Assembly (NCBI GenBank): GCA_900548145.1 | Contig: URJB01000001.1 | Location: 62,001 to 126,000 of the forward strand | Origin: an uncultured Eubacteriales bacterium | GTDB lineage: Bacteria; Bacillota; Clostridia; Christensenellales; Aristaeellaceae | Length of the DNA stretch: 64,000 bases | Reading direction: 5' to 3' | Shown: piece after piece, positions 1-8,847 of the stretch | Numbering within the stretch: position 1 is the first letter of the stretch | How the letters are laid out: the number at the start of each line of letters is the position of its first letter | The notes under the pieces: model-generated | The model's input: only the letters and a program-made list of their open reading frames with translations | The model's database searches: none | What the model was told of the DNA's origin: nothing | Made by a program: the position numbers and the translations under genes

Positions 1-240
1 CTGACGGCCTTTACCTACGGCGAACTGGACACGGGTGCGTTTGCCAAACTGGAAGCCTGCTCTGCTTGTCAGCCGCCCCGCCGCAAGGCACAGATCGATC
101 AGGAGAACGCCGCCCGCGGCGGAATCGTTCCTGAAGCGACAGAAACGCCGCAGCCGACGGAAGAAACGGCCCCGGAAGGCACAACGCTTCCCGCTGACGG
201 GGACGAGGACGTAGAGATCACGCTGGTCTTTCACGAGTAA
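1..240 (+). CDS. C-terminal tail of an unidentified protein (5' end outside window)
   Basis: An open frame enters from the left edge and stops with TAA at 238-240, giving 79 residues. The tail has a Cys-x-x-Cys (CSACQ), then a low-complexity Glu/Pro/Thr stretch (ATETPQPTEET) and an acidic end. Such tails are common at the extracellular end of cell-wall proteins, including penicillin-binding proteins, but no catalytic part is visible, so I do not name it. A strong terminator follows 7 bases after the stop. Confidence 0.7.
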   Translation: MTAFTYGELDTGAFAKLEACSACQPPRRKAQIDQENAARGGIVPEATETPQPTEETAPEGTTLPADGDEDVEITLVFHE

Positions 241-247
241 GAAAAAT

Positions 248-287
248 AAACTGCCGCAGCCAACTGACTGCGGCAGTTTATTTTTGG
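248..287 (+). terminator. Rho-independent terminator
   Basis: A 12-bp perfect stem (aaactgccgcag / ctgcggcagttt) with an 8-base loop is followed by a T tract. It closes the rightward transcript entering the window. Confidence 0.9.
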
Positions 288-337
288 CGCGCTTTCTTAC
301 ATTTCGATTGCTGCAATGCGCATTAAGCTAGGCCAAA

Positions 338-368
338 CAAAAACGGCGCGGATTTTATTCCGTGCCGT
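338..368 (-). terminator. Terminator of the dipeptidase transcript
   Basis: Arms at 343-352 and 359-368 form a 10-bp stem with one G-T wobble and a 6-base loop. Read leftward, the T run at 338-343 follows the stem. It lies just after the stop of the leftward dipeptidase gene. Confidence 0.8.
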
Positions 369-386
369 TGCGTTGCTTCGAGAAAG

Positions 387-1289
387 TTACTCGTTATGGT
401 CGATCTGTGCCAAATAGCGGGCGAAGTTTTCTCCGGCCACGTTTTTGATCAGCTGGTCGTCAAAGCCACGCACCTTCATTCGCTCAAACATCACCGGAAT
501 CTGGTCGGGGGTTCGCAGCCCTTCGGGGTAGCAGTCGATTCCGTCGAAATCGCTGCCCAGGCCCACGCAGCGCTCACCGCCAAGATCGCACATATAGGCG
601 ATATGGTCGATCAGGTCGTCTACCGTCGCCTGACCCGACTCCTTCAAAAAGACCGGGTAGAAGTTTACGCCCACATAGCCACCTGCGTGGAACAGCGCCC
701 GAAGCTGCTCGTCCGTCAGGTTGCGGGGATGGTCGCACAACGCCCGGGCGCAGCTGTGAGAGGCCATAGGCGGAACGTTGCTTTCCATCAGCTCCCAGGA
801 ACCGCGCTCATTCAGATGAGAAATATCCAGCGCAATATGGTACTTGCGCAGTTCTTTGGTCACCTGCCAGCCGAAGGGAGTCAGGCCGTTGTCAGACCCC
901 TTGACGGCCGGGTGGGCCAGCAGATTATCGTTGTTCCAAATCAGCGCCGCTACCCGCACGCCCAGTTCTGCAAAACGCTGGACAGAGGAAATATCGTCTC
1001 CGAAGGCCTCGCCGCCCTCAATGGTCAGAATGGCGTTTACCTTGTCGGGCAGCGCTTCCTCAATACTGCGGATCTGGTGGAAACCCTTCTTTTTCAAAAT
1101 TTCAAAGTTGTCCAATTCACGCTCGATTAGATAGCGATCGTCGCCTTTCAGTCCGTTGCCGCCCACAAACAACGCCAGCGCCTGAACCCACGTATGGCCC
1201 GGCTGGGTCAGCCTTTTAAGGGTGATATCGGTATTTTTGGTATATTGCATCCGGTGGAGCGTGTCGGCGTGGGTGTCGCAGATCAGCAT
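387..1289 (-). CDS. Membrane dipeptidase (peptidase family M19)
   Basis: A 300-residue protein of the renal-dipeptidase type, which uses two zinc ions to cleave dipeptides. Visible landmarks are the N-terminal DTHADTLHRM (HxD metal ligands), the TIEGGEAFG glutamate, DISHLN, MASHSCARA with downstream HPRN, GGYVGVNFYP and the C-terminal GLGSDFDGI. Length is close to the bacterial family norm, and there is no signal peptide, so the enzyme is probably cytoplasmic despite the family name. I place the start at the ATG at 1289 because AAGGGAAG lies 8 bases upstream. An in-frame GTG at 1298 sits directly on that site. It follows the GMP-synthase-like gene by 49 bases and is probably co-transcribed with it. 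Confidence 0.9.
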   Translation of the reverse strand: MLICDTHADTLHRMQYTKNTDITLKRLTQPGHTWVQALALFVGGNGLKGDDRYLIERELDNFEILKKKGFHQIRSIEEALPDKVNAILTIEGGEAFGDDISSVQRFAELGVRVAALIWNNDNLLAHPAVKGSDNGLTPFGWQVTKELRKYHIALDISHLNERGSWELMESNVPPMASHSCARALCDHPRNLTDEQLRALFHAGGYVGVNFYPVFLKESGQATVDDLIDHIAYMCDLGGERCVGLGSDFDGIDCYPEGLRTPDQIPVMFERMKVRGFDDQLIKNVAGENFARYLAQIDHNE

Positions 1290-1338
1290 CCAAACCACTT
1301 CCCTTCGTAAAATTTGATGTATGACGAGACGAAAAAGA

Positions 1339-2799
1339 CTATTCCTGTTCGCCGTAATGGCGGGAGGGAGTCAGATCGTAAACCACTCTGGAAACGCCGG
1401 GCAGCTCCCGCAGCATCCGTTGGGAGACCCGTTCCAGCAGGTCAAAAGGCAACCGGGCGCTGGTGGCCGTGGTGCGGCCCGCCTGCAGGGCACGCAGAAC
1501 GATGGTGTACCAACCGGGCATGTCCGGGCTTTGGCACAGCACGGAATAATATTGCCAAAGCTTGCGCTCAAAGCCGCTTTCCGCAATTTCTTCGGCCAGA
1601 CAGGCGTCTGCCGACCGTACAAGCTGCAGACGTTTCTCCGTCACTTCGCCGAAAATGCGGGAGGCCAGTCCGCTGGTGGGGAATGGCTGCCGTAGGCAAA
1701 GAGAACCGGGCAGCGAAAGAGACTGCGCCAGGCGGCGTACCTCGTCCTTGAACAGATTTTGGAGGGGCTGCAAATAGATCGGTTGGCGTACGCTTGTGGC
1801 GTTCTGCAGCGCAGCCACGGGCGTTTGCCCGAAGAGAACGTCATTGAAATTCATGCCCAGAACGACGGTTCGAACCTCAGGGTCATCGTTGATTTGTCGG
1901 GCCAAAACCTGAATCATGCGTTCGGAAATGATTTTCGCTTTCCGTTTTTCATCCGTAACGCCCCGGAGGGCTTCCAAAAATTCCGCCTGTGCGTCGATCC
2001 GCTCCAGAGAGATTCCCAAATTTTCCAGAAATTCGCGCTGGATCAGTTCCGGCTCGCCTTCATGGAACATGCCGTTATCGACCAGAATGCAGCGCAAGCG
2101 GGCACCGGCAGCCAGACTGACCAGCCGTGCACAGACGGTGCTGTCGACCCCGCCGGAGACAGCGCAGAGAATCTTGCCGTCGGCAGAGGCGTCCTGTCTG
2201 ATTTCATCCAGCGCCAGATCAATGATGGTGTCCATATTCCAGTCGGCCTTTGCGCCGCAGATTTCCAAGGCAAAATTGGTCAAAAGCAGCGCACCGTCCG
2301 GGTCATGACGCTCAATGGGATACTGAATACCGAAATGGGGCAGCGTTTCGTGACGGAATCCGACGACGGAACCGTCTGCCTCCGCAATAGGAACAAGCCC
2401 GTCTGCCATCGAAAGGGCTGCGTAATGGTGCAGCATCCGATCCCCGGAGGCAATCTCCCGGAATAGCGGAATATCGGAAAAAGTAATGGCAGAGCTGGTC
2501 TCTGTTTTTTCCAACGGGCGGAAGGAACCGCCATGCCAGCGGCACAGAAGCGGCGCGGCGCTGCCAAGCGCCAGCACGGGAAGTCCGCTTTTCAGAATTT
2601 CGGGGTCGATCTCATCAAGCAGCGTGTCCTCCGGCGTATCTCCGGCGAGAATCACCCCTCGAACGGAACGCTCCCGCAGGGCAGAAAGCGGCGTGGAAAC
2701 AGGCAGAATGGTGGAGTAGACCTCCCGCCAGCGGAGGGTGCGGGCAATCAGCCCGGACAGGGCGGCGTTATGACTCAGCACAAGAATCGGCTCTGACAT
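1339..2799 (-). CDS. GMP synthase-like protein with degenerate glutaminase domain
   Basis: This 486-residue protein follows the GMP synthase plan: class I glutaminase (about 1-180), ATP pyrophosphatase (about 190-370) and C-terminal dimerisation domain. The ATP P-loop is intact (AVSGGVDST, 213-221) and RVVYDL (471-476) marks the C-terminal domain. The glutaminase looks dead. Where GuaA has the nucleophile in GICYGMQ this protein has ALGSAAP, with Gly79 in place of Cys, and the YGVQFHPE motif reads FGIQYPIE, with Pro161 in place of His. The oxyanion SGGP reads AGDT. The XMP side is altered too: the LAQGTxYPD equivalent is LGMNFND, the SHHNVGG segment is shortened, and the KPPATIEWE tail is replaced by PSRHYGEQE. 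I therefore do not call it guaA. It may be an ammonia-dependent or re-purposed ATP-PPase. The start at 2799 is fixed by GGAGGAG six bases upstream. Confidence 0.8.
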   Translation of the reverse strand: MSEPILVLSHNAALSGLIARTLRWREVYSTILPVSTPLSALRERSVRGVILAGDTPEDTLLDEIDPEILKSGLPVLALGSAAPLLCRWHGGSFRPLEKTETSSAITFSDIPLFREIASGDRMLHHYAALSMADGLVPIAEADGSVVGFRHETLPHFGIQYPIERHDPDGALLLTNFALEICGAKADWNMDTIIDLALDEIRQDASADGKILCAVSGGVDSTVCARLVSLAAGARLRCILVDNGMFHEGEPELIQREFLENLGISLERIDAQAEFLEALRGVTDEKRKAKIISERMIQVLARQINDDPEVRTVVLGMNFNDVLFGQTPVAALQNATSVRQPIYLQPLQNLFKDEVRRLAQSLSLPGSLCLRQPFPTSGLASRIFGEVTEKRLQLVRSADACLAEEIAESGFERKLWQYYSVLCQSPDMPGWYTIVLRALQAGRTTATSARLPFDLLERVSQRMLRELPGVSRVVYDLTPSRHYGEQE

Positions 2800-3112
2800 A
2801 CGTATCTCCTCCGAATAAAATAACAGGAAATACATTCTGCATAAAAGCAGAGAAATCCTGCCTTTTTTGCCTTGAACCATGTGAGGATTGTAACAAGTTT
2901 GTGTCAAATCGGCATACGAAGAAGCCATGGGAGGGCTGGGCAAAAATCAGGGCTTGTTCTGCAATGGGAATATTGGTATAATAAATGGTGGTATACGCAT
3001 TGACAGATGCGTCAATCCTATGAAACGACCGAAGCCGGGAGAGCTGTTCCCGTTTTGTGAAGGCAGCCGGTTCCCCGGGGGAGTAACCAAGGATGATAAG
3101 GAGTGCAAGAAA
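2800..3112. other. Divergent intergenic region (313 bases)
   Basis: This separates the leftward GMP-synthase-like gene from the rightward beta-propeller gene. It holds the leftward ribosome binding site GGAGGAG near 2806-2812 and a good rightward promoter at 2954-2982. It also holds a roughly 120-base rightward leader ending in AAGGAG before a TTG start. I could not identify a convincing leftward promoter. Confidence 0.6.
2954..2982 (+). promoter_or_regulatory. Sigma-A promoter of the beta-propeller protein gene
   Basis: TTGTTC at 2954-2959, a 17-base spacer and TATAAT at 2977-2982, with a TGN extended -10. Its position makes starts upstream of about 2990 impossible for the next gene. Confidence 0.8.
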
Positions 3113-6100
3113 TTGAGTGATTTCTATCGCGACCAGCCTGATTCCAACGACTTTTACCAAAAGCCTGCTCAGGAAGCCAATTCCGAATGGAATAAAGCGG
3201 CCTATGCGAATGGCGAAGGCGCACAGTCTTCCGATGGTACCGACCCGTATTCGGCGTGGCGCCGCCCAAGCGGTGGAAGCGGCAGCTTCCTGGATGACGA
3301 TCCCGCGCCTTTCGGCCCGGAGATTCAGCAGGGCGGCGTACCGCTGTCCAATGCGGATATGTCCGATTTCCGTATGATGGGCGACGCTGCCCCTACGCGG
3401 ATCGCGCGGCCTGTGCAGATGGTCAACCGCCGCACTTCCGTGCAGGAGCCGGAAGCGCAGGAAAAAGCAGCTTCCGAAAATAGCACCTCTGCCGTTTCTG
3501 CCAATGAAACGACCAAAAAGAGCGCAGAAGAAAAAGCCTCTTCCGATGGCGCGGAACCGCCGCGCCGTCGTCGCAGCCGCATGGAACGCCGCCAGCAGGA
3601 AGAAGAACAGTCGGCGGAAGCTCCTAAAGCGGAACAGCCGGTGGAGGTTCAGCCTGAATTTGATCCCTTCCAGGCGGGCGACAGTGAAATGCCTGTTCAG
3701 TCCCGCAGGGCCGTTCCGGGCGGTGTGTACACGGGGGCACGTACGGCAATGCCTCGCGGCGGAGCCGCTCCCGAAAGGCACGGAGAAGTCTCACAATCCG
3801 AGAATGGCGCGGCTCCTCGTGCCCGTCAGAGCGCGCGTCCTCAGGGCGCACCGAATCCGCAGCGCCGGCCGGCTCAGCGGCCTTCTACTGCTGGGCAGAA
3901 CGTTCCCCAGAACGGGCAACCTCGCTCCGCACAGGGAGCCACTGTCCCTCAGCGCCGCCCGGCTGGCCAGGAAATGCGCACCCCCGCCCAACGGCCGGTT
4001 CCGCCGCGCCGTCCTGTAGCCGAAGGAGAAAATTATACCCGTGTCCCGCAGGAAAACAGCGAACAGCCGTATGCCTATCGGGCGCAGGGTCGTCCCGCTT
4101 ATGGCGAGGACAGTCGGCAGCAGCCGCCTGTTCCTCGTAAGCCCTACGACTTTGAAAACGACGATGAACATGAAGAAGAAGTGGAACAGCGCCGTGGCGG
4201 TGTGCTCCTGCCGATTCTGATCGTCCTGCTGGTGATCGGCGGTCTGCTGGCGGGTATTTGTCTGCCGAACTGGGAGTCCAGCGGCGGCAAAGTGGGACAA
4301 CTGATCTCTCCCGTGAAAAACGCTGTGGTAACGGCATTCTCCAACGTGAAGAACATGATCGTTCCGGAAGAAGAACCCATCAAGAGCTTCACGGCTTCCA
4401 CCTCGGATACGGAAGCGCCTGCCGCCCTCCGGCTGACGATTCAGACCTCCAAGAATATAAAAGGCGTCCGCGTGGCCGATGACGATGGGAATACGCTGTA
4501 TGCCAGAGATTACAGTCAGGCGTTGGTGGAGGAAGGCGAGGCCATCGAGAACAGCAACGAACTGATCTGGATGCCTACCTGCACCTTGGAAGACGCATAT
4601 GTGGGCGGCTTCACCGTCTATGCCGTCAAGAATGACGGAACGGAAAGCGAAGGCGTCCGCACCGGTACTACGGTCAGTATTGCGGCGGCCAAGGCGGTCT
4701 TGCCGGAAATGCAGGATTTCACCTGCCAGCCCGAAAATGGTACCATTCCGTCTATTGTGACCTTTACCTTCCGTACTTCCGTTACGGTAACTGCTGTGCG
4801 CGTGGTGGATCAGTACGACGCATCCGTTGCCGAGATGCAGCTGACGGATGAAAACTGCGAGATGTCCGAAGCTGACGGCGTTCGCACCTGGACGGTGGAG
4901 GCGGAACTGACCGACGACTATACCGGCGCTTATTTTGCCCAGTACAGGACGGATGCAGACGCCGAATACGTGGACAGCACCTATTCCGCAACCGTGTCCT
5001 TCGCTGCGGAAGACGATGCTTCCGTTCAAACGGGCGGCGACGCGCTGCCGGTGGAGACGAAGGCTCCTGTAGAAACGGAAGCGCCTACGCAAGCACCGAC
5101 CGATACGCCCGCTCCCACGGATACGCCGGAGCCTACGGCCACGCCTGAACCGACCCCGGAACCCACTGCCGAGCCTGACGCAACGCCGCTGCCGGAGCTT
5201 ACAGCGGAAGCGGTCGAAGAATCGGATCCGCAATCGGAGACAATGGCGCTGAAAGCGACTGTACAAAGCGGCGGTAAGAGTGTGACTACCTTTAGCCGTG
5301 CCAATACCATTTCCATTTTGAATCCGTTTACGACCTATACCAGTAACGCCAATTATGCCGTTTGGCCTCAGGCGGGCGTATTGACCTTCCGCAGCGGCCC
5401 CATGCGCCAGAACGCGGCGTTCGGAACCGCCGAGGTGGAAAGCGGAAAGCTGACCGAGGTTTGGAATCAGCCCGTAGGCAGCATGAAGGCCAATTCGGAG
5501 ACACTGTACGGCGTTAATGCGCCCGGTCAGGCCCTGATCGTTAAGTGGCCTACCCAGCTGCGCCAGCGCATGGCGCTTACCGATGAAGCCCGTGAGACCG
5601 TGGCTTTGAAGGAAGTCATGATCGCCGGTCAGGATGGCAAGGTGTACTTCTACAACCTGCAGGATGGCACGGCGACCCGCGAGGCGATCGACCTTGGGGT
5701 TCCCAGCGCCGGTGGACTTTCGTTGGCGACGAACGGTACGCCGCTCCTCGGCGTAGGTCAAAGTCATTCCAAGGTGGGCAGCTCCGTCAAGAAGAGCGGA
5801 TACCATTTGCTGAACCTGCTGACCAATAAAGAAGAAAAGCTGATCCAGACCGACGGTAAGGAAAAGAACAGCAGCTTCTCCGGTGTTCTGGGCGCGGGGC
5901 TGTTTGATTCCAAAACCGGCACGTTGATCTTCGGCAGTCAGGGCGGTGTTCTTTACACCGTTGAACTGGGCAAGCAGGCGGAAACCTACGACTATCAAAC
6001 GGGAAAAATCACCCTGTCTACAACGACCCAGTCCTACAAAACGCTGGCGAAGGGCGAGGAGAAGAAGTACTCCAATATCAACGGCAGCGTAGCTATGTAC

Positions 6101-6757
6101 GGCAGCTATGTCTACTACGCGGACAAGTCCGGCATTCTGCAGTGTGTGGACGTGAACAGCCTGACGCCTGTTTGGGCGGTGAATCTGGGCGACGATGTGG
6201 AAGCCACGCCCGCACTGGATATGGAAGACGAAAGTACCGTAGCCCTCTACACCGGCAATACGATCCTGCTCAAGCGCAAGCAGGGCGTGGTCAACCTGAA
6301 CCGTATCAACGCCCTCACCGGCGAGATTGAGTGGACCTACGAAGTGCCGGATGTGAAGTATCAGAGCGGCGCTGATATTGGTCTGGAAGCCAGTCCTGTG
6401 GTGGGCCAGAACGGCATTTCCGATCTGGTCATCTTCACCGTCACCAACGGCAAGGAGGGCTCCCGCACCATCGCGTTGGACAAGAAGACCGGCGCGCTCA
6501 AGTGGCAGGCTGACTTTACCGCCGAGGCCTATTCCAGCCCTGTAGCCGTATATAATGAAAATGGCGATGCGTGGATCGTACAGGCTTTGTATGATGGAAC
6601 CGTCAATCTGCTGAACGCGTCCAACGGACAGGTGCTGGATACGCTGACCCTGCCCGATGCGCAGATCAAAGCCTCTCCGGCTGTGTACAACGATCTGCTG
6701 ATCATCGGAACCACCGGTAAGAAAAACAGCGCCGTGTACTGCATCAGAATCAACTGA
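3113..6757 (+). CDS. Membrane-anchored PQQ-type beta-propeller protein with disordered cytoplasmic arm
   Basis: A 1,214-residue protein with four parts. Residues 1 to about 360 are polar and low-complexity, rich in Pro, Arg, Gln and Glu, and probably cytoplasmic. A single hydrophobic segment (GVLLPILIVLLVIGG) lies near 365-388. An extracellular stalk follows, with two beta-rich modules and a TP-rich linker (TDTPAPTDTPEPTATPEP) near 660-700. From about 760 to the end, repeats such as GQDGKVYFYNLQDG, ALDKKTGALKW and VQALYDGTVNLLNASNGQV resemble PQQ/BamB-type blades. The role is unknown; a cell-surface scaffold or sensor is plausible. I choose the TTG at 3113 because AAGGAG lies 9 bases upstream and the promoter at 2954-2982 excludes the longest start. 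An ATG at 3020 lacks a binding site. plsX follows after 26 bases. Confidence 0.75.
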   Translation: MSDFYRDQPDSNDFYQKPAQEANSEWNKAAYANGEGAQSSDGTDPYSAWRRPSGGSGSFLDDDPAPFGPEIQQGGVPLSNADMSDFRMMGDAAPTRIARPVQMVNRRTSVQEPEAQEKAASENSTSAVSANETTKKSAEEKASSDGAEPPRRRRSRMERRQQEEEQSAEAPKAEQPVEVQPEFDPFQAGDSEMPVQSRRAVPGGVYTGARTAMPRGGAAPERHGEVSQSENGAAPRARQSARPQGAPNPQRRPAQRPSTAGQNVPQNGQPRSAQGATVPQRRPAGQEMRTPAQRPVPPRRPVAEGENYTRVPQENSEQPYAYRAQGRPAYGEDSRQQPPVPRKPYDFENDDEHEEEVEQRRGGVLLPILIVLLVIGGLLAGICLPNWESSGGKVGQLISPVKNAVVTAFSNVKNMIVPEEEPIKSFTASTSDTEAPAALRLTIQTSKNIKGVRVADDDGNTLYARDYSQALVEEGEAIENSNELIWMPTCTLEDAYVGGFTVYAVKNDGTESEGVRTGTTVSIAAAKAVLPEMQDFTCQPENGTIPSIVTFTFRTSVTVTAVRVVDQYDASVAEMQLTDENCEMSEADGVRTWTVEAELTDDYTGAYFAQYRTDADAEYVDSTYSATVSFAAEDDASVQTGGDALPVETKAPVETEAPTQAPTDTPAPTDTPEPTATPEPTPEPTAEPDATPLPELTAEAVEESDPQSETMALKATVQSGGKSVTTFSRANTISILNPFTTYTSNANYAVWPQAGVLTFRSGPMRQNAAFGTAEVESGKLTEVWNQPVGSMKANSETLYGVNAPGQALIVKWPTQLRQRMALTDEARETVALKEVMIAGQDGKVYFYNLQDGTATREAIDLGVPSAGGLSLATNGTPLLGVGQSHSKVGSSVKKSGYHLLNLLTNKEEKLIQTDGKEKNSSFSGVLGAGLFDSKTGTLIFGSQGGVLYTVELGKQAETYDYQTGKITLSTTTQSYKTLAKGEEKKYSNINGSVAMYGSYVYYADKSGILQCVDVNSLTPVWAVNLGDDVEATPALDMEDESTVALYTGNTILLKRKQGVVNLNRINALTGEIEWTYEVPDVKYQSGADIGLEASPVVGQNGISDLVIFTVTNGKEGSRTIALDKKTGALKWQADFTAEAYSSPVAVYNENGDAWIVQALYDGTVNLLNASNGQVLDTLTLPDAQIKASPAVYNDLLIIGTTGKKNSAVYCIRIN

Positions 6758-6783
6758 CGAACCTGCGACGAAAGAGGAAACTC

Positions 6784-7809
6784 ATGAGAATTTATGTGGA
6801 TGCAATGGGGGGCGACAACGCCCCTCAGGCTCCCGTAGCGGGAGCACTGGAAGCACTGGAGAAAAATCATGAATTGGAGCTTGTTCTGGCCGGGCCGGAG
6901 AAAACGGTGAGTCAGACGGTAGATTCTGTTTTCCAGACGGAAGAACAAAAGAAGCTTCTGAACCGGGTGACCATCGTCGATTGCCCGGAGGTCATCACCA
7001 ACGAGGAAGCCCCGGTCATGGCAGTTCGGCATAAGAAGCAGAGCGCCATTGTGGATGGAATGCTCAAGCTGAGGGACGGCGAAGTGGATGCGTTCGTCTC
7101 TGCAGGCAGTACTGGCGCTGTGCTGGCAGGCGGCATGTTCCGCCTGGGTCGGTTGCACGGCGTAGAGCGTCCCGCGCTGGCCCCGCTGCTGCCCAACGGC
7201 AAGGATTTCTTCCTGCTGATCGACTGCGGCGCTAACGTGGACTGCCGCCCGGAATACCTGCACCAGTTCGCCCAAATGGGCACCGCCTATATGCAGACCA
7301 TGCGCGGTGTGGCGAATCCCCGGGTCGGGCTGGTCAATAATGGGGCGGAAGCCGAAAAGGGTTGCGCGCTGACCAAGGCGGCCTATGAAATTCTCTCGGC
7401 GGACGACAAATTGAACTTTGTCGGCAACGTGGAAGCTCGGGAGATCACCCACGACAGCGCGGATGTAATCGTTTGCGACGGTTTTGTGGGCAATGTGATC
7501 CTGAAATTCATGGAAGGCGTTTCTGGCACACTGATGGGCATGATCAAGCGTGAAATGCTGGCGGATACCCGTTCCAAGATCGGCGCGCTGCTGGCAAAGC
7601 CCGCGTTTCGCCGGGTCAAAAAATCCATGGATTACAGCGAAGTGGGCGGCGCACCGCTGCTGGGCGTCAGCGGCAACGTGGTCAAGGCCCACGGCTCGTG
7701 CAATGCTCATGCCTTTGCCTGCGCCATTTATCAGGCCGAGAAAATGGTCACTGGCGACGTGGTAGGCAAGATCGAAAAACAGTTGGTCTGTACGGCTCAC
7801 GCCGAATAG
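6784..7809 (+). CDS. plsX: Phosphate acyltransferase PlsX
   Basis: A 341-residue protein that converts acyl-ACP and phosphate to acyl-phosphate, the first step of phospholipid synthesis in Gram-positive bacteria. It opens with MRIYVDAMGGDNAPQAPVAG, the family hallmark. SAGSTGAVLAGG, RPALAPLLP, LIDCGANVDCRPEYL, NVEAREI and CDGFVGNVILKFMEG follow in the usual order. The length is normal. GAGGAAAC upstream of the ATG serves as binding site. It lies directly ahead of acpP, whose product carries its substrate. Confidence 0.97.
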   Translation: MRIYVDAMGGDNAPQAPVAGALEALEKNHELELVLAGPEKTVSQTVDSVFQTEEQKKLLNRVTIVDCPEVITNEEAPVMAVRHKKQSAIVDGMLKLRDGEVDAFVSAGSTGAVLAGGMFRLGRLHGVERPALAPLLPNGKDFFLLIDCGANVDCRPEYLHQFAQMGTAYMQTMRGVANPRVGLVNNGAEAEKGCALTKAAYEILSADDKLNFVGNVEAREITHDSADVIVCDGFVGNVILKFMEGVSGTLMGMIKREMLADTRSKIGALLAKPAFRRVKKSMDYSEVGGAPLLGVSGNVVKAHGSCNAHAFACAIYQAEKMVTGDVVGKIEKQLVCTAHAE

Positions 7810-7850
7810 ATAAATTTGATTCTGCTATTATTTCAAAGGAGGAACACACA

Positions 7851-8078
7851 ATGGTTTTTGAAAAAGTGCGTAATATGATCGCTACGCAGCTGCAGGTGGA
7901 TCCCGCTTCCATCACCATGGAGAGCCGTCTGGTGGAGGACTTGAAGGCCGACAGCGCCAACGTGATGGTCATGATTCTGGAAATGGAGACCGAGTTCGGC
8001 ATGGAAGTGGAAGACGAAGTCATCCTTCAGCTCAAGACCGTGGGCGACATCGTCGATTATATCGAAAAGCATCAGTAA
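7851..8078 (+). CDS. acpP: Acyl carrier protein
   Basis: A 75-residue acidic protein that carries acyl chains on a phosphopantetheine arm. The attachment site is Ser35 in LKADSANVMVM; most ACPs have DSL here, so Ala after the serine is a small deviation. The four-helix layout and the end DIVDYIEKHQ fit the family. The perfect AAAGGAGG lies 8 bases before the ATG and predicts strong expression. It sits between plsX and rnc, as in many Firmicutes. Confidence 0.95.
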   Translation: MVFEKVRNMIATQLQVDPASITMESRLVEDLKADSANVMVMILEMETEFGMEVEDEVILQLKTVGDIVDYIEKHQ

Positions 8079-8083
8079 TTTTG

Positions 8084-8123
8084 AGGCGGACGGGGTGTGC
8101 TTCGGCGCACCCCCGCCTGTTTT
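8084..8123 (+). terminator. Hairpin with TTCG tetraloop between acpP and rnc
   Basis: AGGCGG and GGGTGTGC (84-89 and 93-100 past 8000) pair with GCGCACCC and CCGCCT around a TTCG tetraloop, with a short bulge, and TGTTTT follows. As rnc begins 28 bases later without an obvious promoter, this is more likely an attenuator or mRNA-end stabiliser for acpP than a full stop. Confidence 0.65.
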
Positions 8124-8151
8124 CTGAAGAGCCATGGAAAGGAGCAATTTT

Positions 8152-8817
8152 ATGTTGGAGGAGCTACAGGAGAAGCTGGATTATCATTTCCGGGACTCCA
8201 AACTGCTGTGCAGGGCGCTGACGCATCCCTCCACAAAGCTGCCGGATAATCAGCGTCTGGAATTTCTGGGAGACGCGGTGCTGGAGTTTTGCGTCAGCGA
8301 CATGCTGTATCGAAAATACCCGGATTTTCATGAGGGTACGCTGACGGCGCGCCGGGCCGCACTGGTATGCGAACACACGTTGAGCGTATTGGCCCGGCAG
8401 TTGGATTTAGGCGAATATCTGTACATGGGAAATGGGGAGGACGCCAACGGCGGCCGGGAAAAACCAAGCATCCTTTCCGATGCCATGGAGGCCGTATTGG
8501 CTGCCATCTACATGGATGGAGGCTACGAGGCCGTCAAGCCCATTATTCTGAAAATGTATGCTGAGGAAGAAAAACTGCTCTCCTGGCAGGTGAAGGACGG
8601 CAAGGGAGCCTTGCAGGAATACACGCAGGGCCACGACATGGGGCTGCCGTCCTATGAGATCATCGAAGCCTACGGCCCCGATCATGATCGGCACTTTACC
8701 GCGCAGGTGTCCATTCAGGGTAAGCCCATGGCGCAGGGCCGTGGATGCAGCAAAAAGCACGCTGAAATGGAAGCGGCCAAAAAAGCGCTGGAAATTTTGG
8801 AAGGTCAGAACCAATAA
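8152..8817 (+). CDS. rnc: Ribonuclease III
   Basis: A 221-residue double-strand-specific endoribonuclease that processes rRNA precursors and structured mRNAs. The catalytic signature RLEFLGDAVLE is at 36-45 (Glu37, Asp41), and the second acidic cluster lies in ILSDAMEAVLAAIY. A C-terminal double-stranded RNA binding domain (GALQEYTQ to KKHAEMEAAKKALE) fills about 155-221. The start at 8152 has AAAGGAG 7 bases upstream; an in-frame ATG at 8134 lacks one. It is next to smc, the common arrangement. Confidence 0.96.
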   Translation: MLEELQEKLDYHFRDSKLLCRALTHPSTKLPDNQRLEFLGDAVLEFCVSDMLYRKYPDFHEGTLTARRAALVCEHTLSVLARQLDLGEYLYMGNGEDANGGREKPSILSDAMEAVLAAIYMDGGYEAVKPIILKMYAEEEKLLSWQVKDGKGALQEYTQGHDMGLPSYEIIEAYGPDHDRHFTAQVSIQGKPMAQGRGCSKKHAEMEAAKKALEILEGQNQ

Positions 8818-8847
8818 AAATCCAATGAAGAGATCAGGAGGGTGCGA

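Noticed and set aside
1314..2466. Plus-strand frames across the GMP-synthase-like gene
   Set aside because: No family features or binding sites; the leftward gene is supported by motifs and a strong Shine-Dalgarno.
2880..2915. Leftward TTGACA and TACAAT upstream of the GMP-synthase-like gene
   Set aside because: The two hexamers are only 9 bases apart, so they cannot form one promoter.
3791..5998. 735-codon open frame antisense to the beta-propeller gene
   Set aside because: Arg/Gly/His-rich composition typical of a shadow of GC-rich coding DNA, with no motif or binding site.
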